Source: Rhizobium chutanense (GTDB taxonomy: Bacteria > Pseudomonadota > Alphaproteobacteria > Rhizobiales > Rhizobiaceae). Taken from it: DNA of 64,000 bases. The stretch is taken from NCBI RefSeq assembly GCF_002531935.1, contig NZ_NWSV01000014.1, positions 1-64,000 on the forward strand, written 5' to 3'. Under the pieces are notes generated by a model. The model did not search any database. It worked only from the letters and a program-made list of their open reading frames with translations, and was not told the DNA's origin. The position numbers and the translations under genes were made by a program. Below, one piece after another: positions 17,047 to 24,704 of this stretch; within the stretch, counting starts at the first letter, position 1, and the number at the start of each line of letters is the position of its first letter.

Positions 17047-17624
17047 ACGCCCTTGCGTCCGCAGTCTTCGGCATCGTCAGCTCGGTCGGGGCCTGCATCG
17101 CCGCCGCATCCGTTGCCTCGCACGTCGTGGCGGATTCCGAGCCCCATGGCCTCGGGGATCTTGCCGGCCCCGATCTCTGGACGACGGAGCCGGTGAAAGT
17201 CGATCCGCGGCAGCAGGATTATCAACGGATTGCGCCTGTCTATTCCAGCTATGTCACCGAGCCGCCGGCCATCGTGACGGCAAAGGCGAAGCCGGAGTCC
17301 GCCAGCCTGGCAACCGCACTTCAGACACCGCAGCCGAAGTTTTCGGCCGAGCACCTTGCCTGGTGCACGCAGCACTATCGCTCCTTCGATCCCTCGACCA
17401 ACCGCTATCGATCCTATAGCGGCGAAATCCGCGCCTGCTCTTCGCCCTATGGGGCGGATTTCGCCGAGTTCGACGGGGACGCCGGCACGAAAGTGAATGC
17501 TCAGGCGGCAGCCTGGTGCGCCGCTCGCTACAGGTCGTATCGACCGGAAGACAACACGTATCAACCATGGGATGGGCCGCGGCGCAGCTGCGAAACACCG
17601 GTCGTCATCGCCGGGAATAATTGA
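17043..17624 (+). CDS. BA14K-family protein with two BA14K repeats (193 aa)
   Basis: A signal-like N-terminus (SAVFGIVSSVGACIAAASVAS) is followed by a Pro-rich linker and two BA14K-type motifs: HLAWCTQHYRSFDPSTNRY near residue 105 and AAWCAARYRSYRPEDNTY near residue 158, each ending in a second Cys (GEIRAC, RRSC). BA14K proteins were named from a Brucella immunoreactive protein with lectin-like activity and are periplasmic or surface exposed. Two repeats in one chain is more than the single repeat usually seen in small members. Confidence 0.8.
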   Translation: MNALASAVFGIVSSVGACIAAASVASHVVADSEPHGLGDLAGPDLWTTEPVKVDPRQQDYQRIAPVYSSYVTEPPAIVTAKAKPESASLATALQTPQPKFSAEHLAWCTQHYRSFDPSTNRYRSYSGEIRACSSPYGADFAEFDGDAGTKVNAQAAAWCAARYRSYRPEDNTYQPWDGPRRSCETPVVIAGNN

Positions 17625-17660
17625 CTTAGCCGATGTCTGACACCGGGCTGAGTCGCGGTC

Positions 17661-17672
17661 AGACCAAAGTCC
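17661..17672 (+). promoter_or_regulatory. Single palindrome copy upstream of the 104-aa gene
   Basis: AGACCAAAGTCC matches the first palindrome of the paired promoters at 11 of 12 positions. No good second copy lies 22 bp away. Seven bases downstream, where GGAAC stands in two of the other copies, there is only CAAAC (17679-17683) followed after 17 bases by CGGT, a weak ECF-like match. Confidence 0.35.
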
Positions 17673-17727
17673 GTATTACAAACGCTGCGGTTGTGATATT
17701 CGGTTCCATTGGGTCGGAGAGCAGGGG

Positions 17728-18042
17728 ATGGCGACGACACTGATAACCGAAATTCAACGGGCGCAGACAAGGCTGCGGTTCTTGAGCAGGACCGAGCGGG
17801 GAGTGCTGATCATTCGCATCCTCCGCGAGCTGAAGACGCATCGGCAGGAGGTTCTCGGCAATGTGCCGGCCGACCGCTGCGTCTGGATCGACAGGCTCAT
17901 CGCATCCGTTTCCTCGACGATATCCGAAATCGTCAACATGCAGGACGTCGAGTTCAATCGTGTTCTGAGCGAATTCGAAAAGCTTATGGCCACGCTCCAG
18001 AACATCTCGCATCCGGAGAATTCGCAGAGAACCATTCACTGA
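17728..18042 (+). CDS. Hypothetical helical protein (104 aa)
   Basis: An all-helical, soluble-looking protein with no cysteine-rich motif except one Cys in DRCVWIDRLIASVSSTISEI. GGAG lies about 10 bases before the ATG. It lies downstream of a single copy of the palindrome seen in the two-component region, so it may belong to the same regulon. No family recognised. Confidence 0.6.
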   Translation: MATTLITEIQRAQTRLRFLSRTERGVLIIRILRELKTHRQEVLGNVPADRCVWIDRLIASVSSTISEIVNMQDVEFNRVLSEFEKLMATLQNISHPENSQRTIH

Positions 18043-18140
18043 GAGGCCTTTGCCCTGCGAACTTATCGCGGCTGTGGCCTCAGTGATCGCATCGGCTGCC
18101 GCAGCGGAAACCGTTTCCGTCGCGAGAGCGTTCTCCTTCC

Positions 18141-19025
18141 ATGATCGAAACGAAATCCCCGGCTGATCACAACGAGGCGTCGCCCGGCGAGGACGGCGCA
18201 AAGCCCGGCGCCGACATTGCCTTCCCTTACGACAGGATGACCGTCGAACAGTTCCGAAGGCGCTTTCCCCGAGCCCGCTGGAACGACGACCGTAAGGCCT
18301 GGTTCGTTCCCGGCCGGACGGCGTCCCGCCGCATCGGCCGATGGCTTGCCGAGCTGGAGGCCGAGGCCGACACCCATGCGGATGCGAAGGGACGCGACGC
18401 CTTCGTCTTCGATCCGATCGACAGTCCATATCTTCAGCGCGGCAAGGCAGGCTTTCGTATCCGAACGCCCTATTCGAAGACCGTCGTCGACGAACTGCGC
18501 GAGGTGCCATTCTCCCGCTGGGACGGCGATCTCAGGATATGGCACGTTCCCTTCCGATCCTATGAGGATCTGAGGCGCCGCTGGCCCGATATCGAAGCGG
18601 CCGCCCGCAGAAATGAGCCGGAGGAGAGACGGCGGCGGGCCGAGGAGCGCAAGGGGAGCGAACAGGACATCCGCAGCAGGCTCCGCTCCGCGGAACGAAA
18701 GCGCCGCCGTTACCCGCTTCTCAGCCACGACCTGCCGCCGATCGGGCGGCCGGTTGCCATCACCTATGGGATCGTCGTCTTTACCGAGATATCAGGAGAA
18801 CTGGTGGCCGCGGACGTCGCTGCCGACTTCTATCCCGATGTGACCGAGGATCACGTCTGGGGATATTGGCGGCAGCCGACGCTCGAAGAACTCGTCCGCA
18901 CCCGGCCCGCGAAGAGGTCTCCGGGTGGGGACATTGCATGGTGGCAGCCGACGATCGAGGAACTGAGGCCCGCTCGCCGAACGGCACGATCGCGCGAAGC
19001 CAGGAGGCGCGCAAAGACGCCGTGA
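18141..19025 (+). CDS. Protein with two HARP-like domains, no helicase (294 aa)
   Basis: Two consecutive segments follow the HARP pattern of a hydrophobic start, a dyad before a Trp, and W-x-[VF]-P: AFPYDRMTVEQFRRRFPRA with KAWFVPGR (residues about 27-60), and GFRIRTPYSKTVVDELREV with RIWHVPFRSYEDLRRRWPDI (about 103-150). HARP domains in SMARCAL1-type proteins bind fork or single-stranded DNA and are usually fused to a helicase; none is present here. A basic, Arg-rich linker follows (residues 155-185), then a C-terminal region with two WWxPTxEEL-like repeats near residues 255-275. DNA binding is inference. Confidence 0.6.
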   Translation: MIETKSPADHNEASPGEDGAKPGADIAFPYDRMTVEQFRRRFPRARWNDDRKAWFVPGRTASRRIGRWLAELEAEADTHADAKGRDAFVFDPIDSPYLQRGKAGFRIRTPYSKTVVDELREVPFSRWDGDLRIWHVPFRSYEDLRRRWPDIEAAARRNEPEERRRRAEERKGSEQDIRSRLRSAERKRRRYPLLSHDLPPIGRPVAITYGIVVFTEISGELVAADVAADFYPDVTEDHVWGYWRQPTLEELVRTRPAKRSPGGDIAWWQPTIEELRPARRTARSREARRRAKTP

Positions 19026-19078
19026 CCGGGGCACTCTTGCCCAGTGGAACAAGTTGGGCCGCCAGCCATTTGTCGTCC

Positions 19079-20071
19079 ATGAAAAAAGCTCTGCCGATGT
19101 CGCTGCTCGCTTTCACGATTTCCGTTGGCGGTGCCGCCGCGCGTGAGCTCAAGCCTGATATCATCAACGCGGCTTCGATTACCTCCATCGGGATAGAAAA
19201 GTCTGCGCCCGCAGATCCGGACCCGGCGGTCGTCCGCCTTCAGGTCCTGCTCGACCGTGCCGGTGCATCTCCCGGCGTGATCGATGGCCTCTCCGGCGAG
19301 AACGTCAACAAGGCGGTGGCCGGTTTCGAGGCGATGAACAAGCTTCCCGTCGATGGCAGGGTGGATCCGGACGTTGCCTCCCGCCTGGAAGATAATGCCC
19401 CTGTTGTTGAGAGCTACGTCGTCTCGGCAGAGGACGCCAAGGGCCTCGTTGACAGGATCCCCGAAGATTACGGCGAGAAGGCGAAAATGCAGAGCCTGGG
19501 CTATACCAGCGTTGCGGAAAAACTGTCCGAGCGCTTCCACATGGGTATCGATCTCGTCAACGCGCTCAACCCGGCTTCGCAATTTGCGCCCGGCGATACG
19601 GTGTGGGTGGTGAACCCCGGTGTTGCGAGGCAAGGCAAGGTCAAGAGGATCGAGGCTGATCGGAAGGCGGGGCAGGTGCTGGCCTATGCCGAGGACGGAG
19701 CGCTTCTTGTCGTCTATCCCGCGACGATCGGAAGCCAGGACAATCCGGCGCCGTCGGGAAAGCACAAGGTCAAGGGCGTCGCGAAAATGCCGGTCTACCG
19801 ATATGACCCGAAGCTGAATTTCAAGCAGGGAAACAACGATCGTGTCCTGACCATCCCGAAAGGGCCGAACGGCCCGGTCGGCACCGTCTGGATCGACCTG
19901 ACCGAGCCGACCTACGGAATCCACGGGACACCCGAGCCGAAGCTTATCGACAAGGTCGGATCGCATGGTTGCGTGCGGCTGACCAACTGGGACGCCGAAG
20001 AGCTGGCCGAGATGGTCAAGCCGGGTGTGCTGGTGGACTTCGTCAATCGAAGTGCCGCCGCTGCGAAGTGA
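19079..20071 (+). CDS. L,D-transpeptidase with peptidoglycan-binding domain (330 aa)
   Basis: The open frame begins at 18866, overlapping the previous gene, but a signal peptide starts at the ATG at 19079 (MKKALPMSLLAFTISVGGAAA). A PG_binding_1 region (VVRLQVLLDRAGASPGVIDG) is at residues about 50-90. The YkuD catalytic domain covers the last 130 residues with IHGTPEP and the active-site motif SHGCVRLTNWD. These enzymes make 3-3 peptidoglycan cross-links or attach proteins to peptidoglycan in the periplasm. No good ribosome-binding site is visible before the chosen start, so it is not fixed. Confidence 0.87.
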   Translation: MKKALPMSLLAFTISVGGAAARELKPDIINAASITSIGIEKSAPADPDPAVVRLQVLLDRAGASPGVIDGLSGENVNKAVAGFEAMNKLPVDGRVDPDVASRLEDNAPVVESYVVSAEDAKGLVDRIPEDYGEKAKMQSLGYTSVAEKLSERFHMGIDLVNALNPASQFAPGDTVWVVNPGVARQGKVKRIEADRKAGQVLAYAEDGALLVVYPATIGSQDNPAPSGKHKVKGVAKMPVYRYDPKLNFKQGNNDRVLTIPKGPNGPVGTVWIDLTEPTYGIHGTPEPKLIDKVGSHGCVRLTNWDAEELAEMVKPGVLVDFVNRSAAAAK

Positions 20072-20107
20072 GCGTTGCGGCTGGCGTCGCCGCCTTTCGT
20101 CAGCGGA

Positions 20108-20899
20108 TCATGACGCTTTGGCTTCGAAAGCAGGGGCGAAATCACCGAGAGATTTCGCCTTGAGGATCGCCCCCTCGATATCCTGCTCCACGATCGCCTC
20201 CAGATCGGCGAAGCTGTCGATGACATAGTAGATCGGCTGGAGGATATCGATGCGATAGGGGGTTCGCAGCACGCTCATCAGATCGAACGGGCGAAATTCG
20301 CAGGCCGTGCCCTCCATGGCCGCCTTGGCTTCGCTTGGCGAGGAGACGATGCCGGCGCCGAAGCAGCGGCGGCCCTCAGGCGTGTTGATCAGGCCGAATT
20401 CGACGGTGAACCAGAAGATCCGGAACAGGTGCCAGGAATAGCCTTTGCCGAGGCGAACGGCGGTTTCGCCGAAATGGCGGACGAAATTGGCATAGCTTTG
20501 GTTGGTCAAGAGCGGGCAGTGGCCGAAGACCTCGTGGAACAGATCCGGTTCCTCGATATAGTCGATATGCTCGCGGCGGCGCAGGAAGGTGGCGAGCGGG
20601 AATTTGCCTTGCGACAGAAGCTCATAAAAGCGGGAGGGCGGAATGAGCGCCGGCACGCCTTCGACGCCGAAGCCGGTGGTCTCGTTCAGGCGTCTGTTCA
20701 CATCGAGAAGCTGAGGCACCTTGTCCGGCCGGAGGCCTAGCAGTTTGACCCCGTCGAGATATTCGCGGCAGGCCGTATCGGCCAGAATCTTCATTTGCCG
20801 CCGATAGAGTTCGCCCCAGATTGCATCTTCCTCCGGGGTATAATCATAGAGGCCGTCCGGGCCGGGCAGTTTGGCGGTGTAGCTGCTTTCCTTGACCAT
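20108..20899 (-). CDS. phhA: Phenylalanine 4-monooxygenase
   Basis: Tetrahydropterin- and iron-dependent aromatic amino-acid hydroxylase converting phenylalanine to tyrosine. The 263-residue length is typical of the bacterial monofunctional enzyme. The iron-binding motif DLFHEVFGHCPLL gives two His ligands, and VEFGLI near residue 168 gives the Glu ligand; GVPALIPPSRFYELLSQGKF is the conserved substrate-side segment. It is divergent from an AsnC-type regulator with a palindromic operator between them, and it feeds the tyrosine pathway encoded at 22140-26359. Confidence 0.95.
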   Translation of the reverse strand: MVKESSYTAKLPGPDGLYDYTPEEDAIWGELYRRQMKILADTACREYLDGVKLLGLRPDKVPQLLDVNRRLNETTGFGVEGVPALIPPSRFYELLSQGKFPLATFLRRREHIDYIEEPDLFHEVFGHCPLLTNQSYANFVRHFGETAVRLGKGYSWHLFRIFWFTVEFGLINTPEGRRCFGAGIVSSPSEAKAAMEGTACEFRPFDLMSVLRTPYRIDILQPIYYVIDSFADLEAIVEQDIEGAILKAKSLGDFAPAFEAKAS

Positions 20900-20980
20900 C
20901 TGCTGATCCTCCCAGTCATGGCTCTGTTTCTCCGATTATCCGCCATATCGAGAGGATTTTCTTTTCTTTCGTGCCGGCTA

Positions 20981-20998
20981 TTGCCATAGTGATGGCAA
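20981..20998. promoter_or_regulatory. Palindromic operator between phhA and its AsnC-type regulator
   Basis: TTGCCATAGTGATGGCAA is a perfect 7-bp inverted repeat with a 4-base spacer. It sits in the divergent promoter region, 82 bp from the phhA start and 13 bp from the regulator start, so it could serve both. AsnC/Lrp dimers bind such sites; assignment to the adjacent regulator is inference. Confidence 0.55.
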
Positions 20999-21010
20999 AT
21001 ATTTCCGAAT

Positions 21011-21484
21011 GTGATGCTGAAAATGAAAGAACCTGGGAATTTCCAGCGCACCCTTCTGAAGCTCGTCCAGGCCGATGGCAGCCTGTCGCTGGCGGAGCTG
21101 GCGGAAAAGGCCGGCATGTCGCAGAGTTCGGCCTGGCGGAAGATCCAGGAACTGGAAGCTGACGGCGTCATCCGCAAACGGGTGACGCTGCTCGATCCGG
21201 GAAAACTCGATCTCAAACTCTGCGTGATCGCCCATGTGACGCTCGAGGATCACCACGAGCAGGCGGTCGCCTCTTTCGCTTCCGTTGTGCTGGCCCAGCC
21301 GGAGATCATGGAGTGTTACGCCTTGTCAGGCGCCTTCGATTATATGCTGAAGATCCGGGCGAGGGACGTGGAAAGCTATGAAGCCTTCATGACCCGCTAC
21401 CTCATGCGCAATCCGCATGTGCGCACTGTCGTCTCGAGCTTCGTGCTGCGCGAGCTGAAATTCTCGACCGAACTGCCGCTCTAA
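21011..21484 (+). CDS. Lrp/AsnC-family regulator, probably of phhA (157 aa)
   Basis: The N-terminal helix-turn-helix (LAELAEKAGMSQSSAWRKIQ, residues about 28-47) is followed by the RAM ligand-binding domain with MECYALSGAFDYMLKIRARD. Three starts are possible within 12 bases (GTG 21011, ATG 21014, ATG 21023), and none has a clear ribosome-binding site. The divergent arrangement with phhA and the shared palindrome suggest it senses phenylalanine or tyrosine and controls phhA. Confidence 0.85.
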   Translation: MMLKMKEPGNFQRTLLKLVQADGSLSLAELAEKAGMSQSSAWRKIQELEADGVIRKRVTLLDPGKLDLKLCVIAHVTLEDHHEQAVASFASVVLAQPEIMECYALSGAFDYMLKIRARDVESYEAFMTRYLMRNPHVRTVVSSFVLRELKFSTELPL

Positions 21485-21511
21485 CCGAGATGCCCGCCGA
21501 TGCCGCCGGAA

Positions 21512-22009
21512 TCATCGTGGGTCGCAATGCCCATGACCCGGCATGAGCACCGGAAAGCCTTCGAATGTCTTCAGCGTGTCGAGTACGATCGACGTTTTCA
21601 CGTGCTGCACCGACTCGTGCGGCAGCAGCACGTCGCTGACGAACTTTGAAAGGTCGGCGAGGCCGCGCGTCGCGACCGTCAAGTGATAGTCCATTTCGCC
21701 GGTGAGAGCGTAAGCCTCCAGAACTTCGGGCAGCCCATTGATCAATTGCGAAAATCGGCGGGCATTGTCTCTGTTGTGGGTGGCAAGCGTCACGGAAATG
21801 ACCACCAGCATATCAAGCCCGAGTTTTTCCCGATCGAGGTGAGCGCGGTAGCTGCGGATATAGCCCTCGGCTTCCAGCCTCGTCCGCCGGCGCGAGCATT
21901 GCGACGGCGAAAGCGCGATCCGCTCGCCCAATTCGTTGTTCGTCAGCCGGCCATCCCTTTGCAGTTCCTGCAGCAGGCGCAGATCCAATTTGTCAAGCGG
22001 TTCATCCAT
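21512..22009 (-). CDS. Lrp/AsnC-family regulator, probably of the homogentisate genes (165 aa)
   Basis: The ATG at 22009 gives the standard N-terminus MDEPLDKLDLRLLQELQRDG; the upstream in-frame codons are not conserved-looking. The helix-turn-helix is at residues about 23-50 (NNELGERIALSPSQCSRRRT) and the RAM domain follows with LEAYALTGEMDYHLTV. It is divergent from hppD with TTGCAT-type inverted repeats between them. The two AsnC-type proteins in this region are not close copies of each other, so they probably serve separate operators. Confidence 0.87.
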   Translation of the reverse strand: MDEPLDKLDLRLLQELQRDGRLTNNELGERIALSPSQCSRRRTRLEAEGYIRSYRAHLDREKLGLDMLVVISVTLATHNRDNARRFSQLINGLPEVLEAYALTGEMDYHLTVATRGLADLSKFVSDVLLPHESVQHVKTSIVLDTLKTFEGFPVLMPGHGHCDPR

Positions 22010-22068
22010 TGCGCAAAATCTCCAAAACACTCACGGACCGTGCGTAGTCTTTTCCTTGGACATGAAGA

Positions 22069-22118
22069 ATGCAAGAACTTTGCATGCGTTTTGGGCCATA
22101 GTTTGCATAGAAAATGCA
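22069..22118. promoter_or_regulatory. Two TTGCAT/ATGCAA repeat pairs between the AsnC-type gene and hppD
   Basis: ATGCAA (22069-22074) with TTTGCAT (22079-22085), and TTGCAT (22102-22107) with ATGCAA (22113-22118), give two inverted-repeat pairs of opposite polarity spaced about three helical turns apart. Their position in the divergent promoter makes them likely binding sites for the adjacent AsnC-type regulator. The right pair lies 22 bp upstream of the hppD ATG. Confidence 0.5.
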
Positions 22119-22139
22119 ATCTCCTCTGGAGGAAGGAAA

Positions 22140-23249
22140 ATGGGCCCGTTTCCGCATGATGCGCCGCCGTCGGAAATCACCGCCGACAATCCGGCTGGCA
22201 CCGATGGGTTCGAATTCGTGGAATTCGCTCATCCCGAACCCGAGAAACTCGGTGAACTTTTCACACGCATGGGCTACGTGGCGGTCGCCAGGCACAAGAC
22301 GAAGAACATCACCGTCTGGCGCCAGGGCGATATCAACTATGTCGTGAACGCCGAACCGGGCAGTCATGCCGCTCGCTTCGTCGAAAAGCACGGTCCCTGC
22401 GCCGCATCGATGGCCTGGCGCGTTGTCGATGCCAGATACGCTTTCGAGCACGCCGTGTCGAAAGGCGCTGTTCCCTATGAAGGCGACGACAAGGTGCTCG
22501 ACGTACCGGCGATCGTCGGCATCGGCGGCTCGCTGCTTTATTTCGTCGAAACCTACGGGGCAAAGGGCTCGGCCTACGATGCCGAGTTCGATTGGCTCGG
22601 CGAGCGCAACCCGCGCCCAGAGGGGATCGGCTTCTATTATCTCGATCACCTCACGCATAACGTCTTCCGCGGCAATATGGACAAGTGGTGGGATTTTTAC
22701 CGCAACCTGTTCAATTTCAAGCAGATCCACTTCTTTGATATTGATGGGCGCATCACCGGTCTGGTGAGCCGCGCCATCACCTCGCCCTGCGGCAAGATCC
22801 GCATTCCGCTGAATGAATCCAAGGACGACACGAGCCAGATCGAGGAATATCTGAAGAAATACAGGGGCGAGGGCATCCAGCATATCGCCGTCGGCACGGA
22901 GGATATCTACGACGCCACCGACCGGCTTGCCGATAACGGTCTGCGCTTCATGCCGGGTCCTCCGGAGACCTACTACGACATGTCCTATGAACGGGTGAAC
23001 GGCCATAGCGAGCCCATCGAACGCATGAAGAAGCACGGCATCCTCATCGATGGCGAAGGCGTCGTGAATGGCGGCATGACGAAGATCCTGCTCCAGATCT
23101 TCTCGAAAACCGTGATCGGCCCGATCTTCTTCGAATTCATCCAGCGCAAGGGCGACGAGGGCTTCGGCGAAGGCAATTTCCGCGCGCTGTTCGAGTCGAT
23201 CGAAGCCGATCAGATCAAGCGTGGTGTCATCGGTACTGCAGCGGAGTAA
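22140..23249 (+). CDS. hppD: 4-hydroxyphenylpyruvate dioxygenase
   Basis: Converts 4-hydroxyphenylpyruvate to homogentisate. The longer frame from 21936 is trimmed to the ATG at 22140, which has GGAGGAAGGAAA directly upstream and yields 369 residues, the family length. The vicinal-oxygen-chelate fold is visible with iron ligands in HLTHNVF (about residue 170), QHIAVGTEDI (about 247) and FRALFESIE (about 350). First gene of the homogentisate run; a GC-rich hairpin separates it from hmgA, so some transcripts may end there. Confidence 0.95.
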   Translation: MGPFPHDAPPSEITADNPAGTDGFEFVEFAHPEPEKLGELFTRMGYVAVARHKTKNITVWRQGDINYVVNAEPGSHAARFVEKHGPCAASMAWRVVDARYAFEHAVSKGAVPYEGDDKVLDVPAIVGIGGSLLYFVETYGAKGSAYDAEFDWLGERNPRPEGIGFYYLDHLTHNVFRGNMDKWWDFYRNLFNFKQIHFFDIDGRITGLVSRAITSPCGKIRIPLNESKDDTSQIEEYLKKYRGEGIQHIAVGTEDIYDATDRLADNGLRFMPGPPETYYDMSYERVNGHSEPIERMKKHGILIDGEGVVNGGMTKILLQIFSKTVIGPIFFEFIQRKGDEGFGEGNFRALFESIEADQIKRGVIGTAAE

Positions 23250-23262
23250 ACTCCGGACGATC

Positions 23263-23286
23263 CCGCGCGCCCGGAAGTGCGCGCGG
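23263..23286 (+). terminator. GC-rich hairpin between hppD and hmgA
   Basis: CCGCGCGC (23263-23270) and GCGCGCGG (23279-23286) form a perfect 8-bp stem with an 8-base loop. No T-run follows, so it may attenuate or stabilise rather than fully terminate. Confidence 0.45.
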
Positions 23287-23314
23287 CGCGGGAGTTTCGG
23301 GGAGGAGTTGAGCA

Positions 23315-24676
23315 ATGGACCAGACATCGATCCAGGCTTCAGAGGGTGAAGCCGCGATTGCAAACAAGCTGAAATACATGCCGGGCTTCGGCAACGACTT
23401 CGAAACGGAGTCGCTTCCGGGCGCCCTGCCGCAGGGCCAGAACAGCCCCCAGAAATGCAACTACGGCCTTTATGCCGAGCAGCTTTCCGGCTCGCCTTTC
23501 ACCGCGCCGCGCGGGACGAACGAAAGATCCTGGCTGTATCGTATTCGCCCGAGTGTGCGTCATACACGCCGTTTTTCCAACGCATCCTATCCGCTCTGGA
23601 AGACGGCGCCCTGCCTCGACGAGCATTCGCTTCCCTTGGGTCAGCTTCGCTGGAATCCTGTCCCCGCGCCAACGGAGAAACTGACGTTTCTTCAGGGTGT
23701 GCGGACAATGACGACGGCAGGCGATGTCACGACCCAGGTCGGCATGTCGGCGCATGTTTACGTCTTCAACGAAGACATGGTCGACGACTACTTCTTCAAC
23801 GCCGACGGCGAACTGCTGATCGTGCCGCAGCTCGGCGCCATCAGGGTGTTCACCGAAATGGGCATCATGGATGTCGAGCCCCTGGAAATATGCCTCATCC
23901 CGCGCGGCATGATGTTCAAGATCATGCGTAACGGTGAGCAGACGGTCTGGCGCGGCTATATATGCGAGAATTACGGCGCGAAATTCACACTGCCGGACCG
24001 CGGGCCGATCGGTGCGAACTGCCTGGCGAACCCGCGTGACTTCAAAACCCCCGTCGCCGCTTTCGAGGACAAGGAAACGCCCTGCCGCGTGCATGTGAAG
24101 TGGTGCGGAAAGTTCTACGTCACTGAGATCGGCCACTCGCCCCTCGATGTGGTGGCCTGGCACGGCAACTATGCGCCTTATAAATACGACCTCAGGACAT
24201 TTTCCCCAGTCGGCGCGATCAGCTTCGACCATCCCGATCCGTCGATCTTTTCGGTGCTGACCGCCCCGACCGAAGATGCCGGCACGGCCAATGTCGATTT
24301 CGTCATCTTTCCGCCGCGCTGGCTGGTGGCCGAGCACACCTTCCGCCCGCCCTGGTATCACCGCAACATCATGAGCGAGTTCATGGGCCTGATCCACGGC
24401 CAGTACGACGCCAAGGAGGAGGGCTTCGTGCCTGGTGGCATGAGCCTGCACAACATGATGCTTGCGCACGGGCCGGATGCGATTGCCTTCGAAAAGGCAT
24501 CCAATGCCGAGCTCAAGCCCGTGAAGCTCGATAACACCATGGCCTTCATGTTCGAGACCCGCTACCCGCAGCAACTGACGAAATATGCAGCCGAGCTCGA
24601 AACGCTGCAGGATGACTACCTCGAGTGCTGGGACGGCCTGGAACGCAAATTCGACGGCACCCCCGGCATCAAGTGA
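23315..24676 (+). CDS. hmgA: Homogentisate 1,2-dioxygenase
   Basis: Opens the homogentisate ring to maleylacetoacetate. The 453-residue length and motifs are typical: the N-terminal YMPGFGNDFETE, the cupin strand region LIPRGMMFKIMRNGEQTVWRG and the iron-binding segment WYHRNIMSEFMGLIHGQYD with HNMMLAHGPD. GAGGAG precedes the ATG at good spacing. Followed at 28 bp by the fumarylacetoacetase gene. Confidence 0.95.
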   Translation: MDQTSIQASEGEAAIANKLKYMPGFGNDFETESLPGALPQGQNSPQKCNYGLYAEQLSGSPFTAPRGTNERSWLYRIRPSVRHTRRFSNASYPLWKTAPCLDEHSLPLGQLRWNPVPAPTEKLTFLQGVRTMTTAGDVTTQVGMSAHVYVFNEDMVDDYFFNADGELLIVPQLGAIRVFTEMGIMDVEPLEICLIPRGMMFKIMRNGEQTVWRGYICENYGAKFTLPDRGPIGANCLANPRDFKTPVAAFEDKETPCRVHVKWCGKFYVTEIGHSPLDVVAWHGNYAPYKYDLRTFSPVGAISFDHPDPSIFSVLTAPTEDAGTANVDFVIFPPRWLVAEHTFRPPWYHRNIMSEFMGLIHGQYDAKEEGFVPGGMSLHNMMLAHGPDAIAFEKASNAELKPVKLDNTMAFMFETRYPQQLTKYAAELETLQDDYLECWDGLERKFDGTPGIK

Positions 24677-24704
24677 TGGCATCCTCCGGCACTGGAATTC
24701 AGAC

